Source: HRBIN12 sp964447335 (GTDB lineage Bacteria; Actinomycetota; UBA4738; HRBIN12). Taken from it: DNA of 29,328 nucleotides. Below the pieces are notes generated by a model. It was not told where the DNA came from. It ran no database searches and saw only the letters and a program-made list of their open reading frames with translations. A program made the position numbers and the translations under genes. The stretch covers positions 1-29,328 of the forward strand of contig CAYUSA010000035.1 in assembly GCA_964447335.1 (NCBI GenBank). The letters are read 5' to 3'. Positions within the stretch are counted from its first letter, which is position 1, and each line of letters opens with the position of its first letter. Of this stretch, positions 24,402-29,328 are shown piece after piece.

Positions 24402-25616
24402 TCAGAACACGAACGGGCACCAGGGCGCCGGGTCCGAGCCGAACAGCGCGTCGGCTCGTGCAAGGGCACCCGGCTCGAGCTCCTGCACCTGCCCGGCCCG
24501 CCACAGCTGCCGGAAGGTCGCGCCGCCCAGGTACACCGCGCCGAGCGCGTTCACAGCGCATGCGATCTCGGGCGCCAGGTCCGTACGGGCGCACGCCGCG
24601 CCCTCGAGCGCGGTCTCGAGCGCGAAGCGACCCTCGTTCCACGCGCAGAAGCGATCGCGCACCTCGAAGACGACACGCCCGGGTCCCGCGTAGCCTCGGG
24701 CCTCGAGCGCGGCTGCCACGTCGACCGGACGCACCCACAGGCCGTCCTTCAGCGTGAGGCGCAGGCGCCGGGGCTCGGCGAGCAGGTGCAGGAGCGGCTC
24801 GTCCGCGGGACGCCCCCACGCCGTGACCCGGTGCGCGAGGTCGAGATCCAGCACGAACCGCCACGTGTCGGCGTAGGCCTGCGGGGTGGTCGCCATGAGC
24901 TCCGAGAGGTCGACCTCCGAACGCGGCATCGATCCCGGCCACTCGTGCTTCACCCGGTAGATCGCGTAGCCGTCGGCCGTGCCATCGGTCTCGTGCACCG
25001 CGAAGAAGGGGGCGGGCTCGCTCTGCGCATGGTGGTCGTGGAGCCGGTACTCGAGCCACCGCTCGTCCAGGACCGGCATGCCCGTGCGTGTCCGCCGGAC
25101 GCCCTCGTAGACCTCGAGGATCTGCGGGAACGCCTCCTCCTTGCGATGCAGGAGGACTCGGCCGGACGGTGCGTAGCCGCGCACGAAGGCCGAGCGCTCG
25201 GTCTCGAGATCCATCCCGCAGGAGAACGACCCCAGCCCGAACCCGAACCGCCCGTAGATCCCTCCCTCGGAGGCGAAGAGGGCGGCGAGCGGCTCGCCCC
25301 GCTCGCGCACGTCCTCGAGCAACCGACGCATGAGCGCCCTGTTGACGCCCCGGCGGCGGTGGGTGGGAAGTACGCCGACCGAGGTCACGCCCGCGGTCGC
25401 GACCTCGCCGCCAGGGACGCTGAGCCGGAGCGAGTAGGCCGCCGCCCCGGCGATCATCCGGCCGTCGTCGAAGGCGGCGAGGTACCGATCGAGCTCGGCG
25501 ACCCGGCGCTCGTTCTGGACCTCCTCGGGTGTGACCACCTCGCCGAACGCGGACTCGACGACGGCGATCGCCTCGTCGAGCTCGTCCTCGCGGATCGGTC
25601 GGATCTGGAAGCTCAC
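24402..25616 (-). CDS. Eis-family GNAT N-acetyltransferase
   Basis: This 404-aa protein has the Eis architecture: an N-terminal GNAT domain with the acetyl-CoA loop VGVLPTHRRRGVNRAL (80-95), a second GNAT-like domain, and a C-terminal SCP2-like domain. Tyr121 (EGGIYGRFGFG) corresponds to the general acid Tyr126 of mycobacterial Eis. The chain ends in PFVF, whose terminal carboxylate is catalytic in Eis. Mycobacterial Eis acetylates aminoglycosides at several positions, but the natural substrate in this lineage is unknown. The start is GTG at 25616, ten bases after the PIG-L deacetylase gene, so the two are probably co-expressed. Confidence 0.9.
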   Translation of the reverse strand: MSFQIRPIREDELDEAIAVVESAFGEVVTPEEVQNERRVAELDRYLAAFDDGRMIAGAAAYSLRLSVPGGEVATAGVTSVGVLPTHRRRGVNRALMRRLLEDVRERGEPLAALFASEGGIYGRFGFGLGSFSCGMDLETERSAFVRGYAPSGRVLLHRKEEAFPQILEVYEGVRRTRTGMPVLDERWLEYRLHDHHAQSEPAPFFAVHETDGTADGYAIYRVKHEWPGSMPRSEVDLSELMATTPQAYADTWRFVLDLDLAHRVTAWGRPADEPLLHLLAEPRRLRLTLKDGLWVRPVDVAAALEARGYAGPGRVVFEVRDRFCAWNEGRFALETALEGAACARTDLAPEIACAVNALGAVYLGGATFRQLWRAGQVQELEPGALARADALFGSDPAPWCPFVF

Positions 25617-25626
25617 GGCGGCCAGC

Positions 25627-26412
25627 CTACGTGCCGGGCAGACCCTCGAACAGGTCGCCGAAACGGAGCACGTCCTCGCCGGGCGAGGGTTCGGGCCAGG
25701 CGATGCGGAAGTCCTCGCGGCCGAGGATCGCGGGCCACAGGTCGAACGGCACGTCCTGGAGCTCGCCCTGGGTGCGGTGGCGCCGCAAGGCCTCGAGCTT
25801 GCGCTCGAAGGAAGCGGAGCAGTCCACCGAGACCCCGATCGTGCGCTCGGGCACGCCGCGGGGCACGAAGGGCTGGGTCGGGTCCATCGGCTCCATCCCT
25901 CGAGCGCGCAGCGCCTCGTTGAACGCCTCGAGCCGCTCGCGCGACAGAACGTTGTGCAGGAGGCGGTGGAAGCCGCCACCCGCCTGGCTCCGCGCGACAT
26001 GGAAGGCCTCGGTGGCGGCGGCGCCGACCGCCACGTGATCCTCGTGACCGGTGATGCCGTCCGGACCGAAGGTGACGACGACGTCCGGCCGGGGATCGAG
26101 CAGGAGCTCGACGTAGGCCGCGACGAGGTCTTCTCGCGGGACGTCGGCGACCCCGCCGTCGGGGTACCGCAGGAAGTGGATGACGGGCTCGAGTCCGAGC
26201 GCCTCCCACGACGCGCGGTCCTCGGCCTCGCGGACGGCGGCGAGCGTCTCGCGGGTCGCAAGGCTCGGATCGGCGATCTGGCCCGCCTCGCCGCTCGTCG
26301 TCAGGAGGACCGTGATCTCGATGTCGGAGCCGGCGTGGAGCGCCAGGGCGCCCCCCACGCCGTACGTGTCGTCGTCCGGGTGGGCGACGATGGAGGCGAT
26401 GCGCTTCGTCAC
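25627..26412 (-). CDS. PIG-L family N-acetylglucosaminyl deacetylase
   Basis: This 261-aa zinc hydrolase of the PIG-L/LmbE family has the motif AHPDDD (H11, D13, D14) and GHEDHVAV (H123, H126). Relatives include MshB and Mca of mycothiol metabolism. The sequence does not identify which substrate applies, and other PIG-L members act on different sugars or drugs. The cytoplasmic protein starts at a GTG four bases after dapB and is followed after ten bases by the Eis-like acetyltransferase. A deacetylase and an acetyltransferase are therefore paired at the end of the pnp operon. Confidence 0.9.
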   Translation of the reverse strand: MTKRIASIVAHPDDDTYGVGGALALHAGSDIEITVLLTTSGEAGQIADPSLATRETLAAVREAEDRASWEALGLEPVIHFLRYPDGGVADVPREDLVAAYVELLLDPRPDVVVTFGPDGITGHEDHVAVGAAATEAFHVARSQAGGGFHRLLHNVLSRERLEAFNEALRARGMEPMDPTQPFVPRGVPERTIGVSVDCSASFERKLEALRRHRTQGELQDVPFDLWPAILGREDFRIAWPEPSPGEDVLRFGDLFEGLPGT

Positions 26413-26416
26413 GGCC

Positions 26417-27223
26417 TCACGGGAGCGGCGGCAGATCCAGGAGCGGCTCGAGCCCGACGGTGAGCCCCGGCCGCGTCAGCACCGCGCGGACCGCCATGAG
26501 CACGCCCGGCATGAACGAGCTGCGGTCGGTGGAGTCGTGGCGGATCGTGAGGAGCTGCCCCTGGCCGCCGAACAGCACCTCCTGGTGCGCGACGAGACCG
26601 GGCAGGCGCACCGAGTGGACGCGGACGCCCTCGAGGTCGCCGCCCCGGACGCCCTCGAGCGTCTCGGCGAGGGGGCCGCGGTAGGCGGCGGCTCGCTCCT
26701 CCAGCAACCGCTGCACCGTTGAGATCGCCGTGCCCGACGGCGCGTCGACCTTGCCGTCGTGGTGCATCTCGATGACCTCCACGGCCGGGAAGTAGCGGGC
26801 CGCCTGCGCCGCGAAGCGTTGCATCAGCACCGCGCCGAGCGCGAAGTTCGGCGCGACGATGACGCTGGACTCGCCCCCCTCGTCCTCGATCAGCCGCTGG
26901 ATCTCCTCCAGGTCCTGCGACCGGAGCCCCGTGGTCCCGACGACGAGGTGCACGGCGTGCGCCACGCACCACCGGACGTTGTCCATCACGACCTCGGGAT
27001 GGGTGAAGTCCACGGCGACCTCGACCTCTGCCTCGAGGAGGCGGTCGAGCTCCTCGGAGACCGGGACGTCGATCTTCGGGTGACCGATGAGCGGGCCGAT
27101 CGACTGCCCGACGCGCGAGCGGTCGATGGCCGCCACGAGCGCGAGGTCGTCGGCCTCGGCGACCGACCGGCAGACCATGAGGCCCATCCGGCCGCAGGCG
27201 CCGATCACGCCGACGCGGATCAC
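26417..27223 (-). CDS. dapB: 4-hydroxy-tetrahydrodipicolinate reductase
   Basis: DapB reduces the DapA product with NAD(P)H to tetrahydrodipicolinate. The 268-aa protein has the dinucleotide motif VGVIGACGRMG (4-14), VDFTHPEVV, VVGTTGL, APNFALGAV and the catalytic IEMHHDGKVDAPSGTA with H154, H155 and K158. The length is normal. The GTG at 27223 overlaps the M16 peptidase stop as GTGA. The linkage pnp, M16 peptidase, dapB is shared with mycobacteria, apart from the genes that intervene there. Confidence 0.96.
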   Translation of the reverse strand: MIRVGVIGACGRMGLMVCRSVAEADDLALVAAIDRSRVGQSIGPLIGHPKIDVPVSEELDRLLEAEVEVAVDFTHPEVVMDNVRWCVAHAVHLVVGTTGLRSQDLEEIQRLIEDEGGESSVIVAPNFALGAVLMQRFAAQAARYFPAVEVIEMHHDGKVDAPSGTAISTVQRLLEERAAAYRGPLAETLEGVRGGDLEGVRVHSVRLPGLVAHQEVLFGGQGQLLTIRHDSTDRSSFMPGVLMAVRAVLTRPGLTVGLEPLLDLPPLP

Positions 27224-28479
27224 GCGATCCGGCCCTTCGCGAACGGTCCGAGCACCGTGAGCGACATCGGCTGCGAGAGTACGCGCTCGGCCACGCGGCG
27301 CGCATCCTCCAGGCTCACCGCGTCGATGCGCTTCAGCATCTGCGAGAGCGTGAGGATCTCACCGTGGCCGACCTCGGACTTGCCGAGGCGCGACATCCGC
27401 CCGCCGGGGTCCTCCTGCGACAGCACGAGCGCACCCTTCATGTGCCCCTTCGCGCGCTCGAGCTCCCGGGCCGAGAGGCCGTGCTCGCCGACGTCCTCGA
27501 TCTCGCGACGGATGAGGTCCACGACCTCCTGGGCGCGCCCGGGCGTGGTGCCCGCGTACGCGCAGAACAGGCCGGCCTCCGCGTACATCGCGTGGTAGCT
27601 GTAGACCGAGTATGCGAGGCCGCGCTCCTCGCGCACCTCCTGGAACAGCCGGGAGCTCATCCCACCTCCGAGCGCGTTGTTCACGACGCCGAGTGCGAAC
27701 CGGTCCGGATCGTGACGCGAGACCCCGTTCGTCCCGATGCAGATGTGCGCCTGCTCGGTCTTGCGGCGCTTCACGAGCGCGCGGCCCGAGGGCTCCGGCG
27801 GGGTGCCCGCCTCGCGCAGGTTCCATCCGCTCGGGCCCTCCGCGCGCACGGGGCCGGTCTCCAGGAGCGAGCCGAGCCTGCCGAGCAGGTCGTCATGATC
27901 GACGTTGCCGGCTGCCACGACGACGAGGTTCCCCGGCACGTAGTGCTTGCGGTAGAAGCGCCGGACCTGGTCGCGTGAGGCCGCCTCGATGCTCTCCCGC
28001 GTCCCGAGGATCGGCCGCCCGAGCGGATGACCCGGCCACAGCGTCTCGGTGAACAGGTCATGCACGAGGTCGTCGGGCGTGTCCTCGTGGACGTTGATCT
28101 CCTCGAGGATCACCTGCCGCTCGGCGTCGAAGTCGGCGGCGCGGATGACCGAGTGCTGCAGCATGTCGGCGAGGTGGTCGAGCGCCATCGGCAGGTCGCG
28201 GTCGAGCACCCGGGCGTAGTACGCGGTGTACTCCTTCGCCGTGAACGCGTTGAGGTCGCCGCCGACGGCGTCGAAGGCCTCGGCGATGTCGCGTGCGCTC
28301 CGCGTCTTCGTGCCCTTGAACAGCAGGTGCTCGAGGAAGTGGCTCGAGCCGCTGATCGGCGGTGGCTCGTCGCGCGAGCCGGCGAGCGCCCAGAACGCGA
28401 GCGCCACCGAGCGGACCGCGGGCATCCGCTCGGTGACGACGCGCAGGCCGGAACCGAACTCGGTTCGGCGGATGGTCAT
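27220..28479 (-). CDS. M16 family zinc metallopeptidase
   Basis: This 419-aa pitrilysin-type protease has the inverted zinc motif H47-F-L-E50-H51 (SSHFLEHLLFKGT). The downstream ligand glutamate lies in VILEEINVHEDTPDD, and the C-terminal non-catalytic half has GLAYSVYSYHAMYAEAGLF. It corresponds to the processing-protease-like PepR next to PNPase in mycobacteria. There is no signal peptide, so it is probably cytoplasmic. The ATG at 28479, seven bases after the pnp stop, is preferred over an upstream in-frame start inside pnp because family N-termini begin with this segment. Confidence 0.94.
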   Translation of the reverse strand: MTIRRTEFGSGLRVVTERMPAVRSVALAFWALAGSRDEPPPISGSSHFLEHLLFKGTKTRSARDIAEAFDAVGGDLNAFTAKEYTAYYARVLDRDLPMALDHLADMLQHSVIRAADFDAERQVILEEINVHEDTPDDLVHDLFTETLWPGHPLGRPILGTRESIEAASRDQVRRFYRKHYVPGNLVVVAAGNVDHDDLLGRLGSLLETGPVRAEGPSGWNLREAGTPPEPSGRALVKRRKTEQAHICIGTNGVSRHDPDRFALGVVNNALGGGMSSRLFQEVREERGLAYSVYSYHAMYAEAGLFCAYAGTTPGRAQEVVDLIRREIEDVGEHGLSARELERAKGHMKGALVLSQEDPGGRMSRLGKSEVGHGEILTLSQMLKRIDAVSLEDARRVAERVLSQPMSLTVLGPFAKGRIA

Positions 28480-28486
28480 CGAGCGC

Positions 28487-29328
28487 CTAGGGGTCCCGGC
28501 GCTCGCCGCGGTCGCGGCGCGGACGGCGCTCGCCGCGGTCGCGATCGCCACCCTCACGCGGACGGCGCTCGCGCGGCTGCGACTCGACCTCCATGCCCTC
28601 GGGGATCGCCCACTCCTCGCCGATCGGCTTCAGGCTGATCTTGCCCATCGCGTCGATGTCCTGGATCTCGACATCGAGCATGTCGCCCTCCTTGAGACCG
28701 GACTCCTCGACGCTGGACAGGCGTCTGCCCTTGCCGAGCTTCGAGATGTGGACCAGGCCGTCGCGGCCCGGCACCAGGTTCACGAACGCGCCGAACGTCG
28801 CGATCTTCACGACCTTCCCGTTGAAGGTCTCGCCGACCGAGAGGGGACGCGGGTTCGCGATCTCGTCGATCATGCGCGCGGCCTCGTCGGCGCCCGCGCC
28901 CTCGCGCGAGCCGATGAAGACCGTGCCGTCGTCCTGGATGTCGATGTCGGCCCCGGTCAGCGCGATGATCTCGTTGATCCGCTTGCCCTTCGGCCCGATC
29001 ACCTCGCCGATCTTGTCCACGGGGATCTGGATCGTGAGGATGCGCGGCGCCTTCGCGTTGACCTCGGAGCGCGGCGCGGGGATCGCGGCGAGCATCACGT
29101 CGAGGATCTTGAGGCGGGCCTCCTTCGCCTGCTGGAGCGCGGCGGCGAGCACGTCGCCCGGCAGGCCGGTGACCTTCATGTCGAGCTGGATCGCGGTGAC
29201 GAACTCGCGCGTGCCGGCGACCTTGAAGTCCATGTCGCCGAGCGCGTCCTCGGCTCCAAGGATGTCGGTGAGCGTGATGAACTTGCCGTCACCCGCGATC
29301 ATGCCCATCGCGATGCCCGCGACCGGCG
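28487..29328 (-). CDS. pnp: Polyribonucleotide nucleotidyltransferase, C-terminal part (5' end outside window)
   Basis: PNPase degrades RNA 3'-to-5' by phosphorolysis. The 280 residues seen begin inside the second RNase PH domain (PVAGIAMGM, then TDILGAEDALGDMDFKVAGT with catalytic aspartates). A KH domain follows (IPVDKIGEVIGPKGKRINEI), then an S1 domain (VGETFNGKVVKIATFGAFVNL ... GKISLKPIGEEW). The last ~35 residues are an Arg/Asp/Glu/Gly tail built from GERR repeats. The reading frame is open to the window edge. It is the first visible gene of pnp-M16-dapB-PIG-L-eis, and with rny and rnj it forms the RNA-decay set. Confidence 0.97.
   Translation of the reverse strand, partial: PVAGIAMGMIAGDGKFITLTDILGAEDALGDMDFKVAGTREFVTAIQLDMKVTGLPGDVLAAALQQAKEARLKILDVMLAAIPAPRSEVNAKAPRILTIQIPVDKIGEVIGPKGKRINEIIALTGADIDIQDDGTVFIGSREGAGADEAARMIDEIANPRPLSVGETFNGKVVKIATFGAFVNLVPGRDGLVHISKLGKGRRLSSVEESGLKEGDMLDVEIQDIDAMGKISLKPIGEEWAIPEGMEVESQPRERRPREGGDRDRGERRPRRDRGERRDP
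28497..28543. repeat. In-frame tandem repeat encoding the PNPase basic tail
   Basis: CGGCGCTCGCCGCGGTCGCG occurs exactly at 28497-28516 and again at 28524-28543, a 27-bp (nine-codon) period. A partial third copy starts at 28563. It encodes repeated DRGERR units. Such repeats can change copy number or be misassembled. Confidence 0.85.

Noticed and set aside
24402..26261. A fused PIG-L/Eis protein in one frame
   Set aside because: The upstream part of that frame is a shifted reading of the PIG-L gene. The Eis-like protein starts at the GTG at 25616.

Overview
The window is a GC-rich chromosomal segment, roughly 70 % by eye, densely coded and with many GTG starts. It comes most probably from an uncultured, deep-branching member of the Actinomycetota. 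The gene backbone is nrdR, LysM gene, lexA, hflX, dapF, miaA, miaB, recX, recA, cinA, ftsK, RNase J, dapA, dapB, M16 peptidase and pnp. As I remember it, this is the order of the Mycobacterium tuberculosis block from Rv2718c to Rv2783c. GAAC-N4-GTTC LexA boxes and an SOS-linked LysM gene divergent from lexA also point to this phylum. RNase Y and an LL-diaminopimelate aminotransferase are not typical of mycobacteria or streptomycetes, so the source is probably not a classical actinomycete. A run of ten Ns inside ftsK and a degraded left edge inside nrdJ suggest a draft or metagenome-assembled contig.

Layout. Positions 1-2625 hold the deoxynucleotide and SOS control region: nrdJ (cut by the window and interrupted), nrdR, a LysM membrane protein and the divergent lexA. 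A SIS-domain protein follows to 3677. A compact minus-strand operon, rny-miaB-miaA-dapF-dapL-hflX, occupies 10890 down to 3674, with overlaps or gaps of no more than a few bases. Upstream of it, also on the minus strand, is a RodZ-like gene, cinA, thpR, recA and recX (15508 down to 11131). Divergent from that cluster is ppa, followed by a hemerythrin-like protein and an unrecognised tryptophan-rich protein. Next is dapA-rnj-ftsK (21934 down to 17142). An accessory patch at 22251-24386 has a cobalamin adenosyltransferase, a lipoprotein, a SixA-like phosphatase and a LysE-type exporter. The right end is pnp-M16 peptidase-dapB-PIG-L deacetylase-Eis-like acetyltransferase (29328 down to 24402).

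How the genes fit together. dapA, dapB, dapL and dapF together encode the aminotransferase route from aspartate semialdehyde to meso-diaminopimelate. RNase Y, RNase J and PNPase form an RNA-decay set. NrdJ needs adenosylcobalamin, which the PduO-type enzyme can supply. LexA, RecA, RecX and the LysM protein form the SOS core.

The most interesting content is regulatory. There are three LexA boxes about three helical turns apart in the lexA/LysM region. The LysM and recA promoters each carry a perfect LexA box in the spacer between -35 and -10. A NrdR box pair lies exactly 32 bp apart upstream of nrdJ. An apparently undescribed 14-bp palindrome sits in the same register against the -10 elements of both nrdJ and recA. 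A long bulged hairpin lies just before the rny ribosome-binding site. I found no CRISPR array, rRNA, tRNA, insertion sequence or phage gene.
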